A stretch of 64,000 bases of DNA from JAOUJD01 sp963726405 (GTDB lineage: Bacteria; Pseudomonadota; Gammaproteobacteria; Burkholderiales; Burkholderiaceae_F): contig CAVSCF010000016.1 of NCBI GenBank assembly GCA_963726405.1, forward strand, positions 9,330 through 73,329, written 5' to 3'. Both the position numbers and the translations under genes were made by a program. This document shows, one piece after another, positions 46,891 to 55,669 of the stretch. Every line of letters begins with the position of its first letter. Positions within the stretch are counted from its first letter, which is position 1. The notes beneath the pieces are model-generated. The model did no database searches, had not been told where the DNA came from, and saw only the letters and a program-made list of their open reading frames with translations.

Positions 46891-47873
46891 CAGTGAGCCG
46901 CCACCGCGCGATCGATGCGCAGGCGCGGGTCGACCACGAAGTAGAGCAGGTCGACGACCAGGTTGATGACCACGAACACGACCGCGATCAGGCAGAGGTA
47001 AGCCGCCATGACCGGGATGTCCGCGAACTGGACGGACTGGATGAAGAGCAGCCCCATGCCCGGCCACTGGAAGACGGTTTCAGTGACGATGGCGAACGCA
47101 ATGATGCCGCCGAGCTGCAGGCCGGTGATGGTGATGACCGGCACGAGTGTGTTCTTCAGCGCATGGCCGAAGTGGACGGCGCGGTCGGTCAGCCCGCGCG
47201 CGCGTGCGAACTTGATGTAGTCGGTGCGCAGCACCTCCAGCATCTCCGCGCGCACCAGGCGCATGATCAGCGTGAGCTGGAAGAGCGCCAGCGCGATCGA
47301 AGGCAGGATGAGGTGCTTCCAGCCGGCCCCCGTGAGCAGGCCCGTGGTCCACCAGCCAAGGTGGACGACTTCGCCCCGGCCATACGAGGGCAGCCAGCCG
47401 AGCTGCACGGCAAACACCAGGATCAGCAGGATGCCGATGAGGAAGGTCGGCAGCGAGATCCCGACGAGCGAGACGGCGAGCAGGAACTGGGCGAACCAGG
47501 AACTCCGTCGCAACGCGGTGTACACGCCCATCGGAATGCCGACCACCAGCGCGATGATCGCTGCAACGAACGACAACTCCAGCGTGGCGGGCAGCCGCTC
47601 CTTGATCAGCGAGGACACCGAGCGTCCCTGCCGCAGGCTGAGACCGAAATCCCCCTGCGACACGTTGCCGACGAAGTGGCCGAACTGGATGTAGAAAGGC
47701 TGGTCGAGCCCGAGGTCCGCGCGCAGCCGCGCGCGATCCTCCGGCGTCGCGTCCTGACCGAGCATCTGCGACACCGGGTCGCCGACATACTGGAACAGAA
47801 GAAATGCCACGAAAGCCACCGTCAGCATGACGAGGATGGCTTGCAGCAACCGGCGGACGATAAACGCGAGCAT
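46890..47873 (-). CDS. dppB: Peptide ABC transporter permease, DppB/OppB type
   Basis: A 327-residue permease from ATG 47873 (MLAFIVRRLLQAILVMLTV). The N-terminal helix and FLLFQYVGDPVSQML are typical, then SVSSLIKERLPATLELSFVA and the EAA loop DYIKFARARGLTDRAVHFGHALKNTLVPVITITG, partly quoted here by its ends only. First gene of the peptide-transport operon; it is divergent from msrB, and the 150-base gap between them should hold both promoters. Confidence 0.93.
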   Translation of the reverse strand: MLAFIVRRLLQAILVMLTVAFVAFLLFQYVGDPVSQMLGQDATPEDRARLRADLGLDQPFYIQFGHFVGNVSQGDFGLSLRQGRSVSSLIKERLPATLELSFVAAIIALVVGIPMGVYTALRRSSWFAQFLLAVSLVGISLPTFLIGILLILVFAVQLGWLPSYGRGEVVHLGWWTTGLLTGAGWKHLILPSIALALFQLTLIMRLVRAEMLEVLRTDYIKFARARGLTDRAVHFGHALKNTLVPVITITGLQLGGIIAFAIVTETVFQWPGMGLLFIQSVQFADIPVMAAYLCLIAVVFVVINLVVDLLYFVVDPRLRIDRAVAAH

Positions 47874-48023
47874 CGGGCAGCGGGCGGCCCGGTCGTCGCC
47901 GGGTCGTGGGGCAGGCGATGAATATACCCGGAACCACCTGCCTGCCCGACAGGTCTTCTTCACACCGGTGTCAGGTTCGCGGGCCTGCGCCGACCAACCG
48001 TCTCACTCTTCAGGAGCTTTCCC

Positions 48024-48503
48024 ATGACCCGCCGTCAACTGCTGTCCGCACTCGCCGCCATCGGACTGGCCAGAACCGGGGCCGGTGTCGCCGCCGCTGC
48101 CGAACGCGCCGATGCCGTTCACCGCTCTGACGAAGAATGGCGCAAGCGGCTGACCTCGGCTCAGTACGACGTGCTGCGACGCGAAGGAACGGAGCCGCCG
48201 TTCGCAAGCCCCCTGAACGGCGAGAAGCGGCGCGGCATTTACCGCTGCGCCGGCTGCGAGCTCGCGCTGTTCACCTCCGAGATGAAGTTCGACAGCGGCA
48301 CCGGCTGGCCCAGCTTCACGACCGCGCTTCCGGATGCGGTCTCGACGCGAACGGACTACAAGCTGCTGCTGCCGCGCACGGAATACCATTGCGCCCGGTG
48401 CGGCGGTCATCAGGGCCACGTGTTCAACGATGGTCCGAAGCCGACCGGGAAGCGCTACTGCAACAACGGCGTCGCGCTCGCCTTCGAACCCCAGGGAGCG
48501 TGA
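48024..48503 (+). CDS. msrB: Peptide-methionine (R)-S-oxide reductase MsrB, exported
   Basis: Reduces R-methionine sulfoxide. A 159-residue protein whose N-terminus, MTRRQLLSALAAIGLARTG, is a twin-arginine-like leader, so it should act in the periplasm. Zinc-binding CxxC pairs occur in YRCAGCEL and HCARCGGHQGH, and the catalytic Cys is in KRYCNNGVALAF. SGTGWPSF is the substrate region. It runs directly into msrA after 2 bases. Confidence 0.93.
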   Translation: MTRRQLLSALAAIGLARTGAGVAAAAERADAVHRSDEEWRKRLTSAQYDVLRREGTEPPFASPLNGEKRRGIYRCAGCELALFTSEMKFDSGTGWPSFTTALPDAVSTRTDYKLLLPRTEYHCARCGGHQGHVFNDGPKPTGKRYCNNGVALAFEPQGA

Positions 48504-48505
48504 CG

Positions 48506-49150
48506 ATGAACGCAATCCCGCTCGCGCGCTGGCTGGCTGGCGTCGCCATGGCCCTTGCGGTCGGCGCCGCCCTCGGTCAGGCGACGACGCCGCCGCCGAA
48601 GTCGATGGCCGGTCCGCGCGTCGCGGTGGCCACCTTCGCCGGTGGCTGCTTCTGGTGCATGGAACCGCCCTTCGACAAGCTCGACGGCGTGCTCTCCACC
48701 ATTTCCGGATACACCGGGGGGACGGTGCAAAACCCCACGTACGAACAGGTCTCGGCGGGCCGCACCGGGCATGCCGAGGCGGTCCAGGTCACGTACGACC
48801 CCTCGAAAGTCACGTACGAGAAGCTGCTCGACGTCTTCTGGCACAACATCGATCCGACGGTGAAGGACCGCCAGTTCTGCGACATCGGATCGCAGTACCG
48901 CAGCGGAATCTTCGTGCATGACGCGGAGCAGCGCCGGCTCGCCGAAGCGTCCAAGGCCGGCCTGGAGCGCACCAAGCCCTTCCAGGGCGCGATCGTCACC
49001 GAGATCACGAATGCGGGGGCGTTCTACCCGGCCGAGGAATACCACCAGGACTACTACCTGAAGAACCCCGTTCGTTACCGCTACTACCGCGCGGGCTGCG
49101 GGCGCGACGCTCGGCTCAAGGAACTGTGGGGCGACCGCGCCGGGCACTGA
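48506..49150 (+). CDS. msrA: Peptide-methionine (S)-S-oxide reductase MsrA, exported
   Basis: Reduces S-methionine sulfoxide. A 214-residue protein with an N-terminal signal sequence (MNAIPLARWLAGVAMALAVGA). The catalytic motif is GGCFWCME with Cys48 as nucleophile, and NAGAFYPAEEYHQDYYLKN is the conserved C-terminal site. A Cys near residue 203 (YRAGCGRD) can act as the resolving residue. Together with MsrB it covers both stereoisomers in the envelope. A strong terminator follows. The start at 48506 lies within the msrB operon. Confidence 0.94.
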   Translation: MNAIPLARWLAGVAMALAVGAALGQATTPPPKSMAGPRVAVATFAGGCFWCMEPPFDKLDGVLSTISGYTGGTVQNPTYEQVSAGRTGHAEAVQVTYDPSKVTYEKLLDVFWHNIDPTVKDRQFCDIGSQYRSGIFVHDAEQRRLAEASKAGLERTKPFQGAIVTEITNAGAFYPAEEYHQDYYLKNPVRYRYYRAGCGRDARLKELWGDRAGH

Positions 49151-49170
49151 GCAGGCGCACTGGAGTCAAG

Positions 49171-49205
49171 AAAGCCGCGGGCGCCCATGGGCGCCCGCGG
49201 CTTTT
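49171..49205. terminator. Bidirectional terminator between msrA and the orphan binding protein
   Basis: A long perfect stem (AAAGCCGCGGGCGCCC/GGGCGCCCGCGGCTTT with an AT centre) is followed by T on both strands. It serves msrA on plus and the binding-protein gene on minus. Confidence 0.92.
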
Positions 49206-49224
49206 ATGCCGGGCCGTCGGCGCG

Positions 49225-50811
49225 TCAGTCGATGCGCACCCAGCTCGCTTCGAGCCGGTTGTCCGCGCGGTGCACCACGGTGACGTTCTTCCGCATCGCC
49301 CACGGAATGACCTGGTTGTGCAGCGGAATGTGCATCACCTGCTGGTTATGCAGCATCAGCGCCCGGGCGATGATGTCGTTTCGCTTCTTCGGGTCGATCT
49401 CGCTCTTCATTGCGGTCACGAGCGCGTCGAACTCGGGATTGCTGACCCGCCCCAGGTTGAAGTTGCCGTCGCCCTCCTTGCCGATCGTGGTCGCGAGCGA
49501 CTGCAGCGAATAGAGCGCGTCGAACGTCGGAACGCCCCAGCCGAGCAGGTAGGCCGAGGTGTCGTACTTCTGGATCTTCGCGAAGTACGTGGCACGCGGC
49601 ATCGTGTTGAGGTTCACCTTCAGCCCGACCCGCGCCCACATCGCCACGACCGCCTTGCAGATGTCTTCGTCGTTGATGTAGCGGTTGTTGGGGCAGTCGA
49701 GCGTGAACTCGAAACCATTGGGATACCCGGCCTCGGCCAGGAGCTTCTTCGCGGTATCGACGCTGTAGGGCAGGCGCTGGTTGGCTTCCTTGGTCCAGCC
49801 GTTCACCTGAGGCGCGATGATGGCCCCGGTGGGGTCCGAGAGCCCGCGCATCACGGCGCGCTTGATGCCCTCGATGTCGATGGCGTAGTACAGCGCCTGG
49901 CGGACGCGCAGGTCCTTGAACGGGTTCTTGCCTTTCACGTTCGAGTACTGCAGCTCGTCCCGGTTCTGGTCCAGCCCGATGAAGATGGTGCGCGTTTCGG
50001 AGCCCTCGACCACCTTGATCGCCGGGTTCTGCTTCATCCGCGCGATGTCCTGCGGCGCGGGGTCGAGCACGAAATCGAGCTCGCCCGACAGCAGCGCGGC
50101 GGTCCGCGTCGACTCCGACTTCACCGGCGTGTAGACGATCTCGGTGACGTTCCCCTTCCGGCCAGCCTTGTTCCACCAGTTCGGGTTCTCGACAAAGACG
50201 GTCCGCACGTCGACCTCGCGCGACTTCAGCATGTACGGCCCGGTTCCGTTGGCGTTGCGCGCGGCGTGGGTCTCTTCCTTCTTCACGTAGTCCTGCGGCT
50301 TCGTGACCTTGTTCTTCTCCGACCACGCCTTGCTCATGATCCGCAGCTCGGTCAACTGGCGCAGCAGGACGGGATTCGGCACCGTCGTATAGATCAGGAC
50401 CGTGTGATCGTCGATCTTGCGCGTGCCCTGGATCCCGGTCGTGTAGACGCGGAAGTTCGACGTGGGCGCCATCGCGCGCTCGATCGTGAACACCACGTCG
50501 TCCGCGGTGAACGGCGTGCCGTCGTGGAACTTCACGCCCTTGCGCAGGTTGAATTTCCACAGCAGGTTGCCGTCGCGCGTCCAGCTCGTCGCCAGCGCGG
50601 GCACCAGCTCGAACTTCTCGTTGTACGTGATGAGCGGCTCGTAGATGTACGCGGCGGCCGTGTTGTTCAGGCTCTCGTTCTGCGCGTGCGGATCCATCGT
50701 GAGGAAGTCGCCCTGGCTGGCCCAGCGCAGGGTCTTGGCGTACGCGGCCGGCCCGGCCGCGAACACCCCCGCGACCAGCAGCGCGGCAATGACAAAACGA
50801 CGCATCAACAT
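49225..50811 (-). CDS. Second peptide-type ABC substrate-binding protein, orphan
   Basis: A 528-residue family-5 binding protein with signal peptide (MLMRRFVIAALLVAGVFAAGPAAYA); the ATG two codons later (MRRF) may be the real start. It shares long segments with the protein at 44.1-45.7 kb (FNLRKGVKFHDGTPFTADDV; KGKNPFKDLRVRQALYYAID; PNRYINDEDICKAV), so the two are paralogues, probably presenting different ligands to the same DppBCDF. No permease genes are adjacent. Confidence 0.92.
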   Translation of the reverse strand: MLMRRFVIAALLVAGVFAAGPAAYAKTLRWASQGDFLTMDPHAQNESLNNTAAAYIYEPLITYNEKFELVPALATSWTRDGNLLWKFNLRKGVKFHDGTPFTADDVVFTIERAMAPTSNFRVYTTGIQGTRKIDDHTVLIYTTVPNPVLLRQLTELRIMSKAWSEKNKVTKPQDYVKKEETHAARNANGTGPYMLKSREVDVRTVFVENPNWWNKAGRKGNVTEIVYTPVKSESTRTAALLSGELDFVLDPAPQDIARMKQNPAIKVVEGSETRTIFIGLDQNRDELQYSNVKGKNPFKDLRVRQALYYAIDIEGIKRAVMRGLSDPTGAIIAPQVNGWTKEANQRLPYSVDTAKKLLAEAGYPNGFEFTLDCPNNRYINDEDICKAVVAMWARVGLKVNLNTMPRATYFAKIQKYDTSAYLLGWGVPTFDALYSLQSLATTIGKEGDGNFNLGRVSNPEFDALVTAMKSEIDPKKRNDIIARALMLHNQQVMHIPLHNQVIPWAMRKNVTVVHRADNRLEASWVRID

Positions 50812-50900
50812 TCTCCTGGTTGGTTTGGATGCGAAAAAGACCGGCCATCATGCATAAGCGGACCACCCAGCGTCAAACCGGGCGACACGCAGGGGATTCC

Positions 50901-51644
50901 CTAGGGTGCACGGGTCCTGAGCACGATGTCGCCGTAGAACGCTTCGACCGACTCGCCGGTGTTGTCGGTGTCGGTCATGATGCCGATCCCCACGAGGCGG
51001 CCCGGATCGTGGCCGAACGCGCGACGGTAGTCCTCGACATAGTCGCGCTGGAAGGACTTCCAGGTGCCGATCCGATCGCGGCCGGTGCCCACCACGATCA
51101 TCTTCACCTGGTCGGTGAAGGTGTTGCGCAACACGGTCTCCGGCGCGAAGCGGTTCTCCCACACGTACATCAGCGTCGCGAAGGGCGGTTCCTGGCCCGT
51201 GAGCAGGTGCGCGGTCTCCCTCAGCATCTGTTCCTTCATCGACAGCTGGCTGCGGTCGCCGTCGAAGAACAGCATCAGGCGCGCGGGCGCATCCTCGGAG
51301 TAGCGGTCCTGGTTGTCGGCGGCCGCGATCAGGTCGACCACGCGCCAGCTCCACGCTATGACGGGGCGCTCGGGTGGCTTGACGTCGAGGCGCTGGCTCA
51401 GCCCGCTTGCCGAGCTTTCAGCGACGGCGTGCAACACGACGCGCCCGGTCGAAGCGTCGGTGACCATCTGATAGACCGTGGGGGTCTTCGCGCGGTTGAT
51501 GATCCATGGCTGCCAGCCGCGGGGCAGGCCGGGCCCCGGCGCATTGTCGGAGAACGGCTGGATGTCTGGCCACGGCGTGCCCTCGGGAGGCCCCGAGGCA
51601 CAACCGGCGAGCAGCAGGATCAGAAGGGAAAGGAAAGGACGCAT
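50901..51644 (-). CDS. DUF3047-family lipoprotein
   Basis: A 247-residue predicted lipoprotein: MRPFLSLLILLLAGCASG ends in a lipobox with Cys15. The central part matches DUF3047 by pattern (WSWRVVDLIAAADNQDRYSEDAPARL; FFDGDRSQLSMKEQM; MYVWENRF; VVGTGRDRIGTWKSFQRDYVEDY), fitting a carbohydrate-binding jelly-roll-like fold. Function unknown. It is co-directional with the upstream region only and separated by 89 bases from the binding protein. Confidence 0.8.
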   Translation of the reverse strand: MRPFLSLLILLLAGCASGPPEGTPWPDIQPFSDNAPGPGLPRGWQPWIINRAKTPTVYQMVTDASTGRVVLHAVAESSASGLSQRLDVKPPERPVIAWSWRVVDLIAAADNQDRYSEDAPARLMLFFDGDRSQLSMKEQMLRETAHLLTGQEPPFATLMYVWENRFAPETVLRNTFTDQVKMIVVGTGRDRIGTWKSFQRDYVEDYRRAFGHDPGRLVGIGIMTDTDNTGESVEAFYGDIVLRTRAP

Positions 51645-51715
51645 GAGGTCGATACAGCCGCCACGATGCTACGTATCGTCCTGCGCTCCTTCAATTCGGG
51701 TTTGACGCAGGTCGC

Positions 51716-52492
51716 ATGCCTGACCACACTCGCGCCGTGCCGGCGCCTGCCGGTCCATCCGGGCTGATGCAATTGAGCGGTCTCGCCTTCTTCGCCGTAT
51801 TCGCCGCCGTCGCGGGCGGTATCGCCTGGCTCGTGATCAGGAACCGCCAACTCGAGAAGCAGGCGGACTTCGACCGCTCGGTCCGCGCCCGCAAGCTCGG
51901 CTGGAGCTATGACGGAACGCGCGACGGTCAAATCGAGTACCGCTTCGCGGGTGAAGAAGGCGGCGTCGCCTGGACCATGTGGTACGACAGCGAACGCGGC
52001 GACGATACGCCGACGCCGAAGGCGCATTGGTCCACGGACAATCTGCGCACTCCACGGCTGTCCCTCGTCATACTCGGGCGCCGCCGCCACGCGATGGAGA
52101 GCGGAATGTTCGGCCGGCTCCTGATGGGCGTCGTGTCAGGCATCGCGGCCGCCGCAAGCGGCCGGGAAAGCGCGCCGGACAAGGTCGAGTTCTACGAGTC
52201 GGCCGTAGTCCTCGAGCACGCGAGCGCCGCCTTCACCCAGCAATTTGCCGTTGCGGTCGCACCGGATATGCCGCGTGGATGGCTGGACGAGGACCTGCAG
52301 CGGCAATTGACGCGGTGGCCGGAAGGCCGCGGGTCGAAGCCCTTCAAGCCGGAGGATGATTTGGAGGTCAACCTGGGGCCGCGGGGGCTGTCGATCATCG
52401 TGCAGCACATGCCCGACGGCATGGCTCACTGGCAGCATCTCGCGGAACTCGGCCAGCACCTCGCGGTGCAACTGGCGCAGGCACATCGATGA
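51716..52492 (+). CDS. Single-pass membrane protein of unknown function
   Basis: A 258-residue protein with a Pro/Ala-rich start and one transmembrane helix at about residues 20-41 (LSGLAFFAVFAAVAGGIAWLVI). A cytosolic domain follows, rich in charged residues (DFDRSVRARKLGWSYDGTRDG). No family recognised. A start 17 codons later (MQLSGLAFF) is possible. The next gene overlaps it by 4 bases, so the two are translationally coupled. Confidence 0.6.
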   Translation: MPDHTRAVPAPAGPSGLMQLSGLAFFAVFAAVAGGIAWLVIRNRQLEKQADFDRSVRARKLGWSYDGTRDGQIEYRFAGEEGGVAWTMWYDSERGDDTPTPKAHWSTDNLRTPRLSLVILGRRRHAMESGMFGRLLMGVVSGIAAAASGRESAPDKVEFYESAVVLEHASAAFTQQFAVAVAPDMPRGWLDEDLQRQLTRWPEGRGSKPFKPEDDLEVNLGPRGLSIIVQHMPDGMAHWQHLAELGQHLAVQLAQAHR

Positions 52493-53178
52493 CGGCGGCG
52501 AAGCCGCGCGGGGCACAGCGCAGCGCGGTCGTCGCCGGCGCGACCGGACTCGTCGGCAGCGAGCTCATCGACCGGCTGCTCCGCGAACCGCGCTACGGGC
52601 GCGTGCTCGCCCTGTCACGCCGGGCATTGCCGGCGCGGGACTCCCGGCTCGAAGTGGTCGACGCGGCCTTCGATCGCCTCGCCGAGGTCTTGCGTGGCGT
52701 GACCGGCGAGGACGTTCCGCTCGACGTCTTCTGCTGCCTGGGAACGACGATCCGCAAAGCGGGGTCCGAAGCGGCATTCCGCCGCGTCGACCACGATTAC
52801 GCGGTGGCGCTCGGCCGCTGGGCACGCGACGCGCGCGCGCATCGCATGGTGGTCGTCAGTGCGCTGGGCGCCGATGCCGACAGTCGCGTCTTCTACAACC
52901 GGGTGAAAGGGGAGACCGAGCGGGATCTCGCGGCACTCGGGCTGTCGTCGCTCGTCATCGTCCGCCCCAGCCTGCTGTCAGGCGATCGCGAGGAGTTCCG
53001 CCTGGGAGAGCGGCTGGCGTTGATCGCGACGAGGCCGCTTCGCGCCCTGTTGCCGGCGGGCGTACGCCCGATCGCGGCCGCCGATGTGGCGCAGTCGATG
53101 TTGAACGCAGCACTCGCCGATGCGCCTGCCGCGGTGATCGATTCCTCGGCCATGCAGGGTGCAGCGGGAACGGAGTGA
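52489..53178 (+). CDS. NAD(P)-binding oxidoreductase of the atypical SDR type
   Basis: A 229-residue Rossmann-fold protein: the motif VVAGATGLVGSELIDRLL lies at residues 14-31, followed by RVLALSRR. The catalytic-type tyrosine region reads VSALGADADSRVFYNRVKGETERDL (Tyr-x3-Lys), as in HTATIP2-like and NAD(P)H-binding proteins. Cytosolic; substrate unknown. Its ATG overlaps the stop of the upstream membrane protein gene. Confidence 0.8.
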   Translation: MTAAKPRGAQRSAVVAGATGLVGSELIDRLLREPRYGRVLALSRRALPARDSRLEVVDAAFDRLAEVLRGVTGEDVPLDVFCCLGTTIRKAGSEAAFRRVDHDYAVALGRWARDARAHRMVVVSALGADADSRVFYNRVKGETERDLAALGLSSLVIVRPSLLSGDREEFRLGERLALIATRPLRALLPAGVRPIAAADVAQSMLNAALADAPAAVIDSSAMQGAAGTE

Positions 53179-53188
53179 AGTTCCGCCG

Positions 53189-55669
53189 TTACTTTGGATG
53201 CAACTCGAGCACCCGTGTGTCGCGGCCGGCCGCCGGTCGCATCGGCAGGTACTTCACGTCGCGCCACAGCGGCAGCATGCTCGCGTAGTGCTCGGAGAAC
53301 GGCGAGCCTGACTGACCGGTCGATTGCACCCAGAACGAATTGCCGTCGAGCGCGGCGAGGTCGTAGATCGCGCGCAGGCTTGCCGCGTGGCGAGTGGTGA
53401 AGGGCGCGTCGGGACGATGCGTCAGTGCGCCGACGTTCACGGTGTAGGTATCCCCGGGAAACGGCGTTCTCAGTTCGACGAAGCGGGACAACCAACCGAC
53501 GCCGGACAGCGGGCGGTGCTCTCCGATTGCAAGGTGCGCCTCGCCCCAGCGCAGGCCGGCGACATCGCGCCCGCTTTCCGACGTCAGTTGCGCGACCGCG
53601 GCGTCGAGCGCCTCGGTCGCCATGGACGCGCAGCTCTCCACCCTGTGCTCCGTGCGGCGGTCATCGCACCAGTCGCGGGCCTGCGCGCGGCCGGCCAGGA
53701 CGTTCAGCAAGAACCGCGTGCGCTCCGCCGCGTCGATGTACTCCGCGGCCAGCGGCCCGAAGTCGTCGTCGAACACGCGGTGCTTCAGTTCGCGCATCCA
53801 TGCATGGAACACCAGCGGCTCGGGGCGCTTCGGATCCATCGCGCCGTCCCAGCGCAGAAGGCGCGCCATCGCGTCGCGCCCGGCCTCGGTGAGGGGGCGC
53901 GTGTCCCGGAGGCGCTCCATGAGGTCGAGCGCGGCCTGCGAACGATGGTCGGCCTGGATCGCCTTGAATGTCGTCGTGTCGTGGCGGGCCCGCTCGTCGA
54001 GCAGTTGCTCGATGCGCGCGGCGCGATACGGCAGGAACCAGTCGTACGTGAGATGGTGCGGGTAGTCGTCGCCGACGATGCGGTGGTTGGCGGTGACGAT
54101 CACCCCGGTCGGCGGGTTGCGCAGGCGGGGGACCTGCTCGAACGGGAGATAACCCGTCCAGTCATACCGGGCGTCCCAGCCGGGTGCGGGCGCGATCCCG
54201 CGGAGGTCGTTATCCGTGCGGCGAACCGGAATGCGCCCGGTGACGATCATGCCGATCTCGCCTTCGACGTCCGCGTAGACGGCCGACTGCGTGACCAGCT
54301 GGAACCGGCCGAGAGCCGCTTCCGCCTCCGCCGCGGAACGCGCCTTGTTGAGCGCGCGCACGGCCGCGAACGAGGTGTCGTCCGGCTCCAGCGCGGACCA
54401 GCGGAGCGCGAGGACATAGCTCGGATGCGCAAACCGCTTGTCGATGGACGCTAGCCCGCTGAGTACCGGTCCGTGGCGGGACTCGCGCACCGTCAACTGC
54501 ACGTCCTCGGACCCCTTGACGCGGATCGTCTCGGTGCGCTCCGTGAAGGCGGCCCAACCCTCGGGGGTCGCGTACTCCGCAACGTTCTCCGGATTGATCC
54601 GCTCGATGTAGATGTCCTGCTGATCGACCCCGGTGTTGGTGAAGGACCACGCGACGCGATCGTTGCGACCGACGAGCACGCCCGGAACGCCGGGAAGAGT
54701 CGCGCCGATCACCTTCAGGCCGGGAGCGCTCATCGCCGCGAAGTACCAGAGCGATGGGGTGCTGAGGCCAAGATGGGGATCGTTGGCGAGGAGCGGCTTC
54801 CCGCTCACGGTGCGACTGCCGGCAACCGCCCAGTTGTTGGACCCGATGTCGTCCGCGTCACCGAAGCCAAGGCCGGTTTCCAGGGCCGCAAGCCGGCGTG
54901 CGCCTTCGATCACACCAGCCTGCCGCAATCCCATCAGCCGGTACATCTCCGTGTAGTCCGCCGTGGCGGGCGGCGCAGCCCCGGGGTATGGCGGATGAAT
55001 GTCGTTCAGTTCGGCAAGCGAGAACCGCTGCGCGAGTTCCAATCGACGCAACTCCATGGTGTGGCTGTAGCGCGCGAGGTCCCACGCCATGATCAGCGAC
55101 CAACCGATCGAATCGATCGCCGTCCAGGGTTCGGGGGCAGGTGCCCGCGTCAGTAGAAACTCCACGGGCAGAGGACCGCTGCGAACGGCCAGGAACCCGT
55201 TCACGCCGGCGGCATAGGCATCCGCCAGCGCCCGGTCCTCCTCGTCGAGACCCGCGTAGATGCGCTCCGCCGCGCGACGGATGCCTAGCGTGCGCAGGAA
55301 ACGGTCGGTGTCGAGCGCGGCGGGGCCCAGGATTTCGGACAGCCGGCCGCCGGCGATGCGCCGGTTCATTTCCATCTGCCATAGCCGGTCCTGGGCGTGT
55401 GCATAGCCGAGTCCGAACGCGGCATCGTGTTCGCTCGCGGCAATCACGTGGGGAATGCCGTACTCGTCGCGCTCGATGCGCACGGACTGGCGCAGCATCG
55501 GTACGCGCACGGTCCCTTCGTGGACCGGCTGGCTGGCCTGCCGAAACCAGAGGAACAGCCCCAGGATGCCGACGAGCAGCGGCACCATGGCAAAGCCGAT
55601 GATGCGCAGCGCACGCGCGGCACCGCCCCGGCGCGAGCCGGGACGCCGCGGCGCTCCTCGCGTACTCAT
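53189..55669 (-). CDS. Penicillin acylase-family N-terminal nucleophile hydrolase
   Basis: An 826-residue precursor that should self-cleave into alpha and beta chains in the periplasm. A membrane anchor or signal segment occurs at residues 22-45 (LRIIGFAMVPLLVGILGLFLWF). The beta-chain nucleophile is Ser277 in GSNNWAVAGSRTVSGKPLLANDPHLGL. Other conserved points are DEYGIPHVIAAS and GYAHAQDRLWQMEMNRRIAGGRLSEILG (given by its ends). The ATG at 55669 overlaps the LysR stop. Natural substrates may be N-acyl amino acids, acyl-homoserine lactones or beta-lactams; the sequence cannot decide. Confidence 0.9.
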   Translation of the reverse strand: MSTRGAPRRPGSRRGGAARALRIIGFAMVPLLVGILGLFLWFRQASQPVHEGTVRVPMLRQSVRIERDEYGIPHVIAASEHDAAFGLGYAHAQDRLWQMEMNRRIAGGRLSEILGPAALDTDRFLRTLGIRRAAERIYAGLDEEDRALADAYAAGVNGFLAVRSGPLPVEFLLTRAPAPEPWTAIDSIGWSLIMAWDLARYSHTMELRRLELAQRFSLAELNDIHPPYPGAAPPATADYTEMYRLMGLRQAGVIEGARRLAALETGLGFGDADDIGSNNWAVAGSRTVSGKPLLANDPHLGLSTPSLWYFAAMSAPGLKVIGATLPGVPGVLVGRNDRVAWSFTNTGVDQQDIYIERINPENVAEYATPEGWAAFTERTETIRVKGSEDVQLTVRESRHGPVLSGLASIDKRFAHPSYVLALRWSALEPDDTSFAAVRALNKARSAAEAEAALGRFQLVTQSAVYADVEGEIGMIVTGRIPVRRTDNDLRGIAPAPGWDARYDWTGYLPFEQVPRLRNPPTGVIVTANHRIVGDDYPHHLTYDWFLPYRAARIEQLLDERARHDTTTFKAIQADHRSQAALDLMERLRDTRPLTEAGRDAMARLLRWDGAMDPKRPEPLVFHAWMRELKHRVFDDDFGPLAAEYIDAAERTRFLLNVLAGRAQARDWCDDRRTEHRVESCASMATEALDAAVAQLTSESGRDVAGLRWGEAHLAIGEHRPLSGVGWLSRFVELRTPFPGDTYTVNVGALTHRPDAPFTTRHAASLRAIYDLAALDGNSFWVQSTGQSGSPFSEHYASMLPLWRDVKYLPMRPAAGRDTRVLELHPK

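Noticed and set aside
53189..55669. Beta-lactam resistance from the penicillin-acylase family gene
   Set aside because: Family members also act on acyl-homoserine lactones and other amides, and the sequence does not decide the substrate.
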